The notes: a model not told the origin generated them from the sequence alone. Counted from the first letter of the stretch, positions 1 to 7,800 are shown. The stretch: 64,000 nt of DNA from Clostridium fungisolvens (GCF_014193895.1 NZ_BLZR01000001.1:3658001-3722000); one strand, 5' to 3'. Made by a program: numbers and translations.

Positions 1-585
1 AGATATTACACCTATTAAAGACATTATACCTGCTGCTATTGGAAAACCTATTTTTGTGTTAGAAAAAGATGTTACTATTGGCATAAATACTACACCGGTG
101 ATTAATAGCGCTGAAACTGAACCCGCTTGTCTAAAGGAAGCTAGATTAGCTCTATCCTGAACATCTTGAGTCATAACTGAAGCTAATGAACCGTAAGGAA
201 CGTTAGTAAATGAATATAGAAGTCCCCATATCATGTATGTAGCGTATCCATATATTAATTTCTGATGAGCCGATGCCCCCATTGGTGTTGTAAATGTTAT
301 TACAGTAAGTATTGCAAGTAGTATACTTGATACGAACATTACCGGTTTAAATCTTCCATTTTTACCTATATTCTTTCTTGAATCTATTGCTATACCTGCT
401 ATTGGATCCATGAATGCATCAAATACTTTTGTGAATAAGAATATTCCTCCTGCCGCTACTGATGCGATTCCACAAACGTCTGTGTAGAACTTTAGTAAGT
501 ACGCTTGACCTAAGTCGAACATGAACCCATTACCAAAATCGCCTAGACCGTATGAAATCTTTTCTTTCAACGTTAATTTACTCAT
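1..585 (-). CDS. GPH-family sugar:cation symporter (partial, C-terminus off window)
   Basis: The N-terminal 195 codons of a membrane symporter of the glycoside-pentoside-hexuronide (GPH) family run off the left edge. The protein begins MSKLTLKEKISYGLGDFGNG; the LKEKxxYGxGDxG start and the following FTKVFDAFMDPIAG segment (D-x-x-x-DP-x-x-G) are hallmarks of UidB/MelB/XylP-type transporters, and several hydrophobic helices follow. It lies upstream-to-downstream on the same strand as glucuronate isomerase, so a glucuronide or hexuronate is the likely substrate (inference from neighbour). Its own 300-bp leader carries operator-like repeats, so it may be transcribed separately from uxaC as well as by read-through. 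The substrate cannot be fixed from sequence. Confidence 0.85.
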   Translation of the reverse strand, partial: MSKLTLKEKISYGLGDFGNGFMFDLGQAYLLKFYTDVCGIASVAAGGIFLFTKVFDAFMDPIAGIAIDSRKNIGKNGRFKPVMFVSSILLAILTVITFTTPMGASAHQKLIYGYATYMIWGLLYSFTNVPYGSLASVMTQDVQDRANLASFRQAGSVSALLITGVVFMPIVTSFSNTKIGFPIAAGIMSLIGVIS

Positions 586-886
586 ACTAGTTATACCTCT
601 TTCTTAATATTATTATTTAAATAAATTTTATAAATACCTTTTTTCATTTAATTGCCTAAGTACTATTATGCAATTTTTTATAAAATGCTTTACTAACCTG
701 CTATTATTTGATGGTTTATTGGTTTATAAGTTTTTCAATAACGTTTACACTAAAGCTTTTTTGTAGCCTCGTTGTAAAACTTTAGATTATTGATTTTCAT
801 TAGTGTATATATTTGGGTTAACGCATGCAATAATATTCTCGTCTTTGCACACGTTAACAATTTTATGCAAATTTAACTACTTATTT
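586..886 (-). promoter_or_regulatory. Intergenic leader of GPH symporter with repeated LacI-type operator-like sites
   Basis: This gene-free stretch between uxaC and the symporter holds two 14-bp sites of the form GTTAACG(T/C)(G/A)TGCAA in opposite orientation, at 817-830 (plus) and 845-858 (minus). A weaker relative, ATAACGTTTACAC, lies at 738-750. The central ACG and flanking TGCAA resemble LacI/CcpA-family operators. They differ from the operators in front of uxaC, which suggests a second regulator or catabolite control. No promoter is assigned with confidence. Confidence 0.4.
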
Positions 887-2287
887 CTATAAGTTAAAAT
901 ACTCTCTAGCATTTCTATATGATATATCTTGAACTATGCTTCCTAAAAGTTCTATATTATCTGGAACTTCTCCATTTTCAACCCATTCACCAATAAGATT
1001 GCATACTATTCTTCTGAAATACTCATGTCTCGGGTATGATAAGAAACTTCTTGAATCTGTAAGCATTCCGACAAATCTACTTAAAAGCCCTAAATTAGCT
1101 AATGCTTTCATTTGTTGAGTCATTCCATCTATACTATCATTAAACCACCAGCCTGAACCAAATTGTATCTTTCCTGGTATTCCGCCTCCTTGGAAGTTTC
1201 CAAGCATTGTTCCAAGAACATAATTATCTTTTGGATTTAATGTATATAATATAGTCTTTGGAAGTAAATCTTCTCTATTTAATGAATCTAAGAATCTTGA
1301 AAGTGCTTCTGCTACTTGTCCATCATTGATTGAATCAAATCCGGTATCTGCTCCTAATTTATTAAACATTCTTGTGTTATTATTTCTAAGAGCTCCGATA
1401 TGAAGTTGCATTGCCCATCCTAGCTTATGATAAATCTTTGCTACAAAACCTAAAGTGAATGTTTTATACTTCTTTTCTTCTTCAAAACTAACAGCTTCAC
1501 CTTTTAATGCTTTTGCAAATATTTCTGCTGCTTCTTCTTTAGTAGAATCTGCATATACTACTGTATCTAAAGCATGATCTGATACTCTACATCCAACTGA
1601 GTGGAAGAATTCAACTCTTGATTCAAAAGCTTGTAAGAATGCTTCATAATCAGCTATTTGTTTGCCTGATACTTCTTCTAACTTCTTAACCCATGGTAAG
1701 AATGTAGCTCTATTTATTTCGATTCCTTTGTCTGGTCTAAAAGTTGGTAAAACTTTTACATCAAAGTCTTTAATTTCTTTAAGTTTTATATGATACTCAA
1801 GTGAATCAACTGGATCATCAGTTGTACATATTGCTTCTACATTAGACTTTTTAATTAAATCTCTTGCTGAGAAATCACCTGCATTTAGTATCTCATTAGC
1901 CTTGTTCCATATTTGAGGAGCAGTTTTCTCAGTTAGAGGTTCATAGATTCCAAAGAATCTTTGAAGCTCTAAATGCGTCCAATGATAAAGTGGATTTCCT
2001 ATAGCAACTTGCAGTGTCTTTGCCCATGCTAAAAATTTATCATAGTCACTTGCATCTCCAGTTATAGTATTTTCATCTATTCCATTACTTCTCATTGCTC
2101 TCCACTTGTAATGATCCCCGTATAACCAAACTTCAGTTATATTTTTAAATCTTTTATTCTCATAAATTTCCTTAGGATTTAAATGGCAGTGATAGTCAAT
2201 GATTGGCATACTTTTTGAATAATCATGGAATAATTTTACCGCTGTTTCATTTGATAATAGAAAATTCTCATCCATAAATTTTTTCAT
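887..2287 (-). CDS. uxaC: Glucuronate isomerase UxaC
   Basis: This cytoplasmic aldose-ketose isomerase converts D-glucuronate to D-fructuronate (and D-galacturonate to D-tagaturonate), the first step of hexuronate catabolism. The 466-residue length and full collinearity with UxaC are clear: N-terminal IIDYHCHLNPKEIYEN (metal-binding HxH), then YHWTHLELQRFFGI, a central TDDPVDSLEYH and a C-terminal GWWFNDSIDGMTQQ segment, all family signatures. I start at 2287 because AAGGTG sits 8 bases before that ATG; the in-frame ATG at 2308 has no ribosome-binding site. Transcription comes from a promoter at 2353-2381 bracketed by two palindromic operators, and the partner symporter lies downstream. The rest of the pathway (uxuA, uxuB, kdgKA) is not in the window. 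Confidence 0.95.
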   Translation of the reverse strand: MKKFMDENFLLSNETAVKLFHDYSKSMPIIDYHCHLNPKEIYENKRFKNITEVWLYGDHYKWRAMRSNGIDENTITGDASDYDKFLAWAKTLQVAIGNPLYHWTHLELQRFFGIYEPLTEKTAPQIWNKANEILNAGDFSARDLIKKSNVEAICTTDDPVDSLEYHIKLKEIKDFDVKVLPTFRPDKGIEINRATFLPWVKKLEEVSGKQIADYEAFLQAFESRVEFFHSVGCRVSDHALDTVVYADSTKEEAAEIFAKALKGEAVSFEEEKKYKTFTLGFVAKIYHKLGWAMQLHIGALRNNNTRMFNKLGADTGFDSINDGQVAEALSRFLDSLNREDLLPKTILYTLNPKDNYVLGTMLGNFQGGGIPGKIQFGSGWWFNDSIDGMTQQMKALANLGLLSRFVGMLTDSRSFLSYPRHEYFRRIVCNLIGEWVENGEVPDNIELLGSIVQDISYRNAREYFNL

Positions 2288-2321
2288 AATAATCACCTTA
2301 CTTTTCATTTAACTTTTACTA

Positions 2322-2339
2322 ATTGTTCACGTGAACAAT
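2322..2339. promoter_or_regulatory. Palindromic operator O1 of uxaC
   Basis: ATTGTTCACGTGAACAAT is a perfect 18-bp inverted repeat lying just downstream of the predicted transcription start of uxaC, where a bound repressor would block elongation. A second copy of its core lies at 2390-2403. The regulator is not encoded in the window; LacI- and GntR-family hexuronate regulators are known in Firmicutes. Confidence 0.75.
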
Positions 2340-2352
2340 CGCTTACAATGTT

Positions 2353-2381
2353 ATTATAATCGTTTTCTTAAAAGAATACAA
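2353..2381 (-). promoter_or_regulatory. sigma-A type promoter of uxaC
   Basis: On the minus strand TTGTAT (2376-2381) and TATAAT (2353-2358) are separated by exactly 17 bp. The predicted start near 2346 gives a leader of about 60 nt. Operators lie on both sides of the promoter. Confidence 0.7.
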
Positions 2382-2389
2382 TAAAAAAA

Positions 2390-2403
2390 TGTTCACGTGA
2401 ACA
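2390..2403. promoter_or_regulatory. Palindromic operator O2 of uxaC
   Basis: TGTTCACGTGAACA is identical to the core of the operator at 2322-2339. Centre-to-centre distance is 66 bp, a little over six helical turns, and the site lies upstream of the -35 box, an arrangement that fits repression by DNA looping (inference). Confidence 0.7.
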
Positions 2404-2489
2404 AAATTTTTGTGAAATTATTCACTATTTTTTATTAATACATTTATTGTTATTAGTTTGCATGGTTTTATCTACTTCTTACCACTTCT

Positions 2490-2513
2490 CATTTATACAT
2501 ATATGTATAAATG
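2490..2513. repeat. 24-bp perfect palindrome
   Basis: CATTTATACATA followed directly by its exact reverse complement. It ends two bases before the first copy of the tandem repeat. It could be a dimer-binding operator or a cruciform; no neighbouring gene explains it. Confidence 0.5.
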
Positions 2514-2515
2514 TT

Positions 2516-2705
2516 GCTGAAGCTATCTTCTTCAGTGAGCTTTTTTATCGTATCTGCCTTTCCGAATGTATGTGAGGAAAACTTGGCAGGTAAATAAGTT
2601 TTACTTTTTTACTGTTTTACCTAAGAAGCTATTTATCAAACTATTTGAATTCACAGTCTTAAGTATCATTAACATTTTATACTTTCTTATACTGTAAAAA
2701 AAGTC
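2516..2705 (+). repeat. Tandem repeat copy 1: terminator-like hairpin plus conserved CTGCC/GGCAG hairpin
   Basis: First of two direct copies with a 190-bp period. In plus orientation it has a hairpin CTGAAG-ctatctt-CTTCAG and a T6 run (2517-2546), then a second conserved hairpin at 2549-2590. The second has CTGCC pairing with GGCAG, TTTCC with GGAAA, and loop GAATGTATGTGA. An AT-rich tail of about 110 bp follows. No plus-strand gene precedes it, so the terminator-like part has no obvious client; it may end a small RNA. Confidence 0.75.
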
Positions 2706-2892
2706 GCTGAAGCTATCTTCTTCAGTGAGCTTTTTTTATCGCATCTGCCTTTCCGAATACATATGAGGAAAACTTGGCAGGCGAATAAGTTTTACTTTTT
2801 TACTGTATGTCCTAAAAATATATTTATATCAATTGAACTCACTAGGTTTCAGTAGAATTAACGTCTTATACTTTCTCATACAATAAAAAAGT
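2706..2892 (+). repeat. Tandem repeat copy 2
   Basis: Direct repeat of the preceding 190 bp. The first 80 bp (GCTGAAG hairpin, T7 run, then the conserved hairpin at 2739-2784 with CTGCC/GGCAG and TTTCC/GGAAA) are nearly identical to copy 1; the tail has diverged but keeps its layout. Here an extra outer stem, TCGC with GCGA, is intact. Related single copies occur at 6346-6392 (plus) and 27981-28027 (minus). Confidence 0.75.
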
Positions 2893-2913
2893 AGGTATGC
2901 AATGCATACCCAC
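2885..2913 (-). terminator. Intrinsic terminator of the small spore-protein gene
   Basis: On the minus strand GTGGGTATGC, a 3-base loop and GCATACCTAC (one G-U pair) are followed by six T. It lies about 110 bp after the spore-protein stop codon. Confidence 0.7.
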
Positions 2914-3025
2914 TAACATAACTATATACTCCTTAATGAAGACTTATATTCTAAGTCATCTCATTAAAGTTATCCATCTTTACTACTATTCCACATGATT
3001 TTCTAGTAATTAAATTTCTATATTA

Positions 3026-3211
3026 CTATTTTCCTTTATTTTGTCTAGATTGCTCATTTAATTGCTTTGCTTCCTCTACGCCACTGCTCATTGATCCTGA
3101 AGTTCCTGAGCTAAATGATGCAGTTCCACTAGCTGAACTTGACATACTTCCTTGTCTTGATTGCTGATTTAATTTCTTAGTCTCTTGTACCCCATTCTTA
3201 TTAGTAAGCAT
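3026..3211 (-). CDS. Gamma-type small acid-soluble spore protein (SASP)-like
   Basis: A 61-residue, hydrophilic, Gln/Ser/Asn-rich protein with two copies of the motif V(Q/E)E(T/A)K(K/Q)LN(Q/E)QSRQ, near residues 8-20 and 44-56, separated by a Ser/Gly/Ala spacer. Such repeated NQQS segments typify gamma-type SASPs, which accumulate in the forespore as an amino-acid store and are degraded at germination. The start at 3211 has GGAG nine bases upstream; an ATG at 3238 lacks a site. It is a monocistronic gene with its own terminator. Family assignment rests on composition and the repeat; expression under a forespore sigma factor is expected but I did not find a convincing promoter. Confidence 0.7.
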   Translation of the reverse strand: MLTNKNGVQETKKLNQQSRQGSMSSSASGTASFSSGTSGSMSSGVEEAKQLNEQSRQNKGK

Positions 3212-3344
3212 AATTTTAGTCTCCTTTTCTACTCGCAATTTTTTAGTAAGTCTAATAAATTTATCAAGTACGTAATCACCTTTTTATTTGGCTTACGAAT
3301 TATATCTTGTGTATTTCTTTCTTACTTATCACAAGTAAATGAAG

Positions 3345-3497
3345 CTATAATTGGTATATTAATGGAAATTCATTTAAAGATATACCGTTTCCTATATATA
3401 ATCTTATTTCACTTATTTGATTTTCGATTTCTTTCACAACTTCTGTTATTAATTTTGCAGATAAATTAGATTGTTCAGCTAGTTTCCTTATTTCAAA
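3345..3497 (-). pseudogene. Remnant of a methyl-accepting chemotaxis protein
   Basis: Directly behind the AEC permease, and overlapping its last codons in another frame, the minus strand encodes FEIRKLAEQSNLSAKLITEV followed by VKEIENQIS, then a stop at 3345-3347. This matches the conserved cytoplasmic hairpin of chemoreceptors (EIRKLAEQS). The rest of that domain, including the diagnostic EAARAGE segment that should precede it, is absent, so only about 35 recognisable residues survive. It has no start codon or ribosome-binding site. The junction lies at the end of the AEC gene, which suggests a deletion that joined the two. Confidence 0.6.
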
Positions 3498-4402
3498 TTT
3501 AGCTTTATAACCAAAAAGGTTATAATAGTTAAACTTATTACAATAGATAATGAATTTAAGAGACCTGACTTTTCTTTATCTCCCCCACATTTTATGGTAT
3601 TAATTACATTTAGTGCAGACATAGGAGCAAACATTATTAACACTACTATGGTTTTTACTTCACTAGTAAATGGACTATATTTATAGAATAAATATGCTAT
3701 AACCGAGTTAATTGAATAACGGATAAAAAGTGATGTCCATACTTGTCTTAAAATTCCTTTATCTAATACAATTTCAAAAGACAGTCCTATCATAAACATA
3801 GCTAAAAAAGCATTAGCATTGCCGATTAAACTTGCTATACTATACACAGCCTTAGGAAACCTAATATCAGTAAAATAACAAAAAAGCATGACAATATATA
3901 CGTCAAAAGGTACAGATGAAAATATTTTATGTAAAAAATCCCTAATAGTGAACTTTTCTTTACTTGTTACTTGAGATGCTATTGCATAAGTAACGCCTGT
4001 ACACATAATAGCATTTCCCGCATCAAATAGACACGCAACTACAATTCCCATACTTCCTAGAAAACTTTGTAGATATGGCATAGCAAAAGTTCCTATGTTG
4101 TAACCTGAATAATTTATGATATTGAAGGCTTTATCCTTTTTACTTTTTCTTAATGCAACCAAATATCCTATACCACTCATGATTAAATTCATGAACAAAC
4201 CTATAACCGTTATAAAAATTAATCGTGTATCTTTTTCAAAATTTGCAAATGCTGCTATAACCGCAGCAGGAAGAGTTATATTCATTATAAGTTTCATTAC
4301 AGTACGTTGGTCTTTAAAATCAAATAAGCCTATCCTTTTTAATAAATAGCCAATTATTATAATAAATATATAACCTGCTGCCTTAATTAGAACTTGCTCC
4401 AT
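3488..4402 (-). CDS. AEC (auxin efflux carrier) family permease
   Basis: 304-residue integral membrane protein with about ten hydrophobic helices and the AEC-type N-terminus (GYLLKRIGLFDFKDQRTVMKLIMNITLPAAV; the LP pair ends helix 2). The family transports organic acids, amino acids or related anions. It starts 2 nt after the stop of the upstream 6-phospho-beta-glucosidase gene, with a GGAG inside that gene's end, so the two are cotranscribed and probably translationally coupled. A beta-glucosidase paired with an AEC permease rather than a PTS component is unusual; the substrate is unknown. The C-terminus may have been altered by the event that left the chemoreceptor remnant next to it. Confidence 0.85.
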   Translation of the reverse strand: MEQVLIKAAGYIFIIIIGYLLKRIGLFDFKDQRTVMKLIMNITLPAAVIAAFANFEKDTRLIFITVIGLFMNLIMSGIGYLVALRKSKKDKAFNIINYSGYNIGTFAMPYLQSFLGSMGIVVACLFDAGNAIMCTGVTYAIASQVTSKEKFTIRDFLHKIFSSVPFDVYIVMLFCYFTDIRFPKAVYSIASLIGNANAFLAMFMIGLSFEIVLDKGILRQVWTSLFIRYSINSVIAYLFYKYSPFTSEVKTIVVLIMFAPMSALNVINTIKCGGDKEKSGLLNSLSIVISLTIITFLVIKLNLK

Positions 4403-4404
4403 CT

Positions 4405-5868
4405 CTACAACTCGACTCCATTAGTTTCAATTACGTTCTTATACCAATAAAAAGATTTCTTTTTTATTCTGTTATAGGTACCATAACCTAAATCATCTGC
4501 ATCAACATATATAAATCCATATCTTTTACTTATTTGGCATGTGGACATACTTACTAAATCTAAGCATCCCCAAGGAGTATACCCCATAACTTCAACTCCA
4601 TCTTCAATTGCATCTGCTATAGCTTGGATATGTTGTCTAAAATATTCAATCCTATAATCATCTTGAATACTACCGTCTTCTTCAAGCTTATCTCTGCTAC
4701 CTAGTCCATTTTCTACAATAAATAAAGGTTTGCGATATCTATCATACATATCAATTAAAGAATAATGTAACCCCATCGGATCTACCTGCCAATTCCATTC
4801 TGTAACATCTAAATATGGATTTTTTACACCAGTGGCTATATTTCCATTAACCTTTTCTTTCCTTTCAGCATCTATGCTAGAAACGAATGACATGTAATAA
4901 CTAAAGGAAACGAAATCTACCGTATACAGCTTAAGTATTTCCTCGTCTCCAGATTCAAATTTTACATTAATACCTTTCTTGTCCCATTGATTCTTTATAA
5001 ACTTAGGATACTCACCAAATACTTGAACATCTGCATAGAAATAGTTTTCTCTGTTATCCTTCAATGCAAGCATACAATTTTTAGGATCACAATTTTCTGG
5101 ATATGTAAGAGTTCTTGTAAGCATACACCCCATTTGTGCCCCTGGTATTATTTCACGTAGATATTTCGTAGCTAGGCTACTAGCAACAAACTGATGATGT
5201 AAGGATTGATAAATAATTTCCTCTAGTTTTTCCTTTGGATATCTATCAGTTACAAGCCCGATTGTTGTAAAGGGATGCCTAAATACACTATCAATCTCAT
5301 TAAAGGTTAGCCAGTACTTGACCAAGTTTTTATATCTCTTAAACACCACTTTGCAAAATTTCACAAACAAATCTACTACAGCTCTTTGATACCAACCATC
5401 ATAATTATTAGAAAGATACAAAGGCATCTCATAGTGATGCAAGGTTACTAAAGGTTCAATATTTCTTTTTTTCATTTCAATAAATAAACTCTCATAGTAT
5501 TGTAGACCTTTTTCGTTTGGTTTCTCTTCTATGCCATTGGGAAATATACGAGTCCATGCTATTGAAACACGAAGCACCTTAAATCCCATCTCAGCAAACA
5601 AATCTAAATCTTCCTTATATCTATGGTAAAAATCTACGCCATGTCTTTTTCCATAAAGTGATATATCATCACTTTTCATAGCTTTTTCAATATCATCGCT
5701 GCTGATTCCATTCTGTGCAACATAATCCTTTGGATCTACCTTAGGCTTATAGGTACTGCAATCTGCAACCGACATCCCCTTACCATCTTCATTCCATGCT
5801 CCTTCACATTGATTTGCAGCTGTTGCTCCTCCCCATAAAAAATTCTCTGGAAATTTGTTTTGCATCAT
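4405..5868 (-). CDS. GH1 6-phospho-beta-glucosidase
   Basis: 487-residue family 1 glycoside hydrolase, cytoplasmic. It has the N-terminal FLWGGATAANQCEGAW signature, the acid/base motif TFNEID, the nucleophile motif FIVENGLG, and near the C-terminus a SKRYGFIYVD segment. The S-x-K-x-Y pocket binds the phosphate of 6-phospho-glucosides, which separates these enzymes from plain beta-glucosidases. The substrate would be a PTS-imported beta-glucoside phosphate such as cellobiose-6-P or aryl-glucoside-6-P. The start at 5868 follows GAGGAAGAAG; a second ATG lies directly after. No PTS gene or antiterminator is adjacent, so import must be encoded elsewhere. It is first in a two-gene unit with the AEC permease. 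Confidence 0.92.
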   Translation of the reverse strand: MMQNKFPENFLWGGATAANQCEGAWNEDGKGMSVADCSTYKPKVDPKDYVAQNGISSDDIEKAMKSDDISLYGKRHGVDFYHRYKEDLDLFAEMGFKVLRVSIAWTRIFPNGIEEKPNEKGLQYYESLFIEMKKRNIEPLVTLHHYEMPLYLSNNYDGWYQRAVVDLFVKFCKVVFKRYKNLVKYWLTFNEIDSVFRHPFTTIGLVTDRYPKEKLEEIIYQSLHHQFVASSLATKYLREIIPGAQMGCMLTRTLTYPENCDPKNCMLALKDNRENYFYADVQVFGEYPKFIKNQWDKKGINVKFESGDEEILKLYTVDFVSFSYYMSFVSSIDAERKEKVNGNIATGVKNPYLDVTEWNWQVDPMGLHYSLIDMYDRYRKPLFIVENGLGSRDKLEEDGSIQDDYRIEYFRQHIQAIADAIEDGVEVMGYTPWGCLDLVSMSTCQISKRYGFIYVDADDLGYGTYNRIKKKSFYWYKNVIETNGVEL

Positions 5869-6125
5869 AATCTTCTTCCTCTCTTAATGTGATCCTAATT
5901 GTTTAAAATATATATTTTGTTTAGCTAATATTTAATGCCCTGTTAAAACTAATATGATACTCAAATAACTTTAACCACTAACCCATTACCTAAAACAATA
6001 AAGATTTATTAATTAATAAACAACATTTTTTCAAAATCTGAAACAACTATCTGCTTTCGTAACAATACAATTAAAGTATTTAAGCTACAATAGCTCAAAA
6101 ATAACTTCTTTTTACATAAAAAAAT

Positions 6126-6165
6126 ATTGCCAGAATTCCTAGAATTATGGCAATGTTTTTTTATG
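6126..6165. terminator. Bidirectional intrinsic terminator
   Basis: ATTGCCA-G-AATTC and GAATT-A-TGGCAAT form a long stem with one mismatch and a 3-base loop, flanked by A7 on the left and T7 on the right, so it could act on both strands. It lies between the divergent-side leader of the beta-glucosidase gene and the tiny ORF at 6261. Confidence 0.6.
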
Positions 6166-6260
6166 TACTATCATATTTTTTAACTCATTTATAATTATCC
6201 ACACTTTTATCTATATCTAATAAGATTATTAAAATTAATTGGTTATGCAGGAGATGCTAT

Positions 6261-6335
6261 ATGAGCGAGCTATTAGAATTAAATGATTTTTTCAGATGGA
6301 ATGGCTCTAAAAAATCGCTAATCGTTCTTTATTAG
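6261..6335 (+). CDS. Possible 24-codon small protein
   Basis: An ATG preceded at 6-7 bases by AGGAG opens a 24-codon frame, MSELLELNDFFRWNGSKKSL plus IVLY, stop at 6333-6335. Its last codons form the 5' arm of an intrinsic terminator (6313-6345), followed by a copy of the conserved hairpin element. Ribosome-binding site, short frame and immediate terminator together look like a real small gene or leader peptide, but the frame could also be chance or a remnant of an ABC-ATPase N-terminus. Function unknown. Confidence 0.35.
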   Translation: MSELLELNDFFRWNGSKKSLIVLY

Positions 6336-6392
6336 TGATTTTTTTACGCATCTGCCTTTTCTGAACGTATGTGAAGAAATTCTGGCAGGCGA
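6313..6392 (+). repeat. Terminator plus conserved CTGCC/GGCAG hairpin element, copy 3
   Basis: ATCGCTAAT/ATTAGTGAT (one G-U) with T7 is followed at once by CGCATCTGCC...GGCAGGCG (6347-6392). The paired CTGCC/GGCAG and outer CGC/GCG are kept and the loop is TGAACGTATGTG. The layout matches the tandem copies at 2516-2892, but the terminator part is a different sequence, so the second hairpin is the conserved unit. Confidence 0.65.
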
Positions 6393-6487
6393 TATATTTT
6401 TATTTTTTACTTTTTAGTCAGATAGCCTTTTTATCTTCTTAAATTTAAGAAATGGAAGATTTATAAAAAGTATTGATTCTTAAAAAG

Positions 6488-6527
6488 TAAAACTGTACTG
6501 TTCGAACGTAGTGAGTTTACAGTTTTA
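6488..6527 (-). terminator. Hairpin downstream of the chemoreceptor gene
   Basis: AAAACTGTA and TACAGTTTT arms enclose a 20-base loop; on the minus strand they are followed by ACTTTTT. It is the likely transcription end of the PocR-MCP gene, about 100 bp past its stop. Confidence 0.45.
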
Positions 6528-6624
6528 GCCATGAAATATGACAAAATCATATTAATTCTTTGCGAAGGCTCATTAAAGCATTGGATGCATAACCAATTAA
6601 TTTCAAAAGGTTCTTAGTAGCGTC

Positions 6625-7665
6625 TTATTTATTAGTCATTGTATTTAATTCTTCTGCTAAAGTAGCTATTTCAGTTAAGCTGGCAGTAACTTCTTCCATT
6701 GCTGCTGATTGTTGCTCTGCATTTTCAAGAGTAGCATTCGAAGTCTCCATTGTTCTGTCCACAGAATCTTGTATCTTTCCTGTAAGATTCATTATCATAA
6801 ATGCAGTTTCTTTTGAACTTTGAGAAAGTTTCCTTATTTCTGTAGCTACCACTCCAAAACCTCTTCCAGCATCACCTGCTCTTGCAGCTTCTATGGCAGC
6901 ATTTAATCCAAGCATCTTGGTTTGATCAGCAATACTCTTTATCGAATCCAAAATAGTGTTTATCTCTATTGAAATATTTTTAACATTTGTTATCTCATCA
7001 TTTAGATTATGTTGGTTATTTGCTACGTTCGCCGAAGTGGCATTTAGTTCTTCCATTGTAGCTGATATTTGACTAAAGTTTTCTGAAAGTACTTGGGACA
7101 TATTGCTTAATACAAGTTGCTCATATCCAGCTCTTGATAGTGAGTTAGCCACTATAAATAAAACTTCTGCTGCTGCTTTTACGTTTTCTTCTTTAGTCAT
7201 ATAAACATTTCTTGCTGCATCAACATATTTATCCTGATTAACCCCTATTTCCAAAGCAGTTTCTCTAAAACTTTTTTCCTCTGGACTTGAGGTTAAAATC
7301 TGACCACCTAAAATTGTTCCTATTAAATGCCCGTCTATCATGATTGGTGCTGCAAAATCAATTAATCCAGCATGGCATTTGTAAATATATGGTCTTCCAG
7401 TTCTTGCTGCTTCCTCTCCACCTTTTTTATGAGACTGGGCACATCTACTCTCACCAGCACCAGTTGATTGCGTCAAATTAATACAGAAATTTGTATAAGA
7501 ACTAGGCTTTGTAACGGGTGTTCCATTTCTATCTACTGTTACGCTTGCAATATTCATTCCTATAGCAAAATTATCTTGGAAAGTTTGCAATAGTTTAAGA
7601 TCTATTACATCACTTATTTCTAAAGCTTCAAGATCTAATTCCCCATTATTTAATCTCTTAATCAT
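6625..7665 (-). CDS. Soluble PocR-domain methyl-accepting chemotaxis protein
   Basis: 346 residues without transmembrane segments. Residues about 20-180 form a PocR sensory domain (NFAIGMNIASVTVDRNGTPV start; Cys at NFC, SRC and KCHAGL; IGTILGGQ), a small-molecule or redox-sensing PAS-like fold. Residues about 190-345 are a short MCP signalling hairpin with IADQTKMLGLNAAIEAARAG and GRGFGVVATEIRKLSQSS. It should feed the CheA/CheW array from the cytoplasm or control another output. GGAGG lies 8 bases before the ATG. The signal domain is shorter than in transmembrane receptors. The ligand is unknown; PocR domains in other proteins bind propanediol or hydrocarbon derivatives. Confidence 0.9.
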   Translation of the reverse strand: MIKRLNNGELDLEALEISDVIDLKLLQTFQDNFAIGMNIASVTVDRNGTPVTKPSSYTNFCINLTQSTGAGESRCAQSHKKGGEEAARTGRPYIYKCHAGLIDFAAPIMIDGHLIGTILGGQILTSSPEEKSFRETALEIGVNQDKYVDAARNVYMTKEENVKAAAEVLFIVANSLSRAGYEQLVLSNMSQVLSENFSQISATMEELNATSANVANNQHNLNDEITNVKNISIEINTILDSIKSIADQTKMLGLNAAIEAARAGDAGRGFGVVATEIRKLSQSSKETAFMIMNLTGKIQDSVDRTMETSNATLENAEQQSAAMEEVTASLTEIATLAEELNTMTNK

Positions 7666-7800
7666 AAAAAAACCTCCACTAATTCCCCTAAATTTTATTA
7701 TCCGCTATTTTAAATCTATCCCTAGTTATATTATCGTTCATATTTATCGAGTATTTATGTAATTTTTATATTTTGTTAAGGTACTTTTCAATAATTATCC

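Noticed and set aside
6010..6085. ATTGTTAC...AAGCAG on the minus strand before the beta-glucosidase, like a BglG/LicT antiterminator site
   Set aside because: Only part of the RAT consensus matches and no overlapping terminator follows; no BglG-type gene is nearby.
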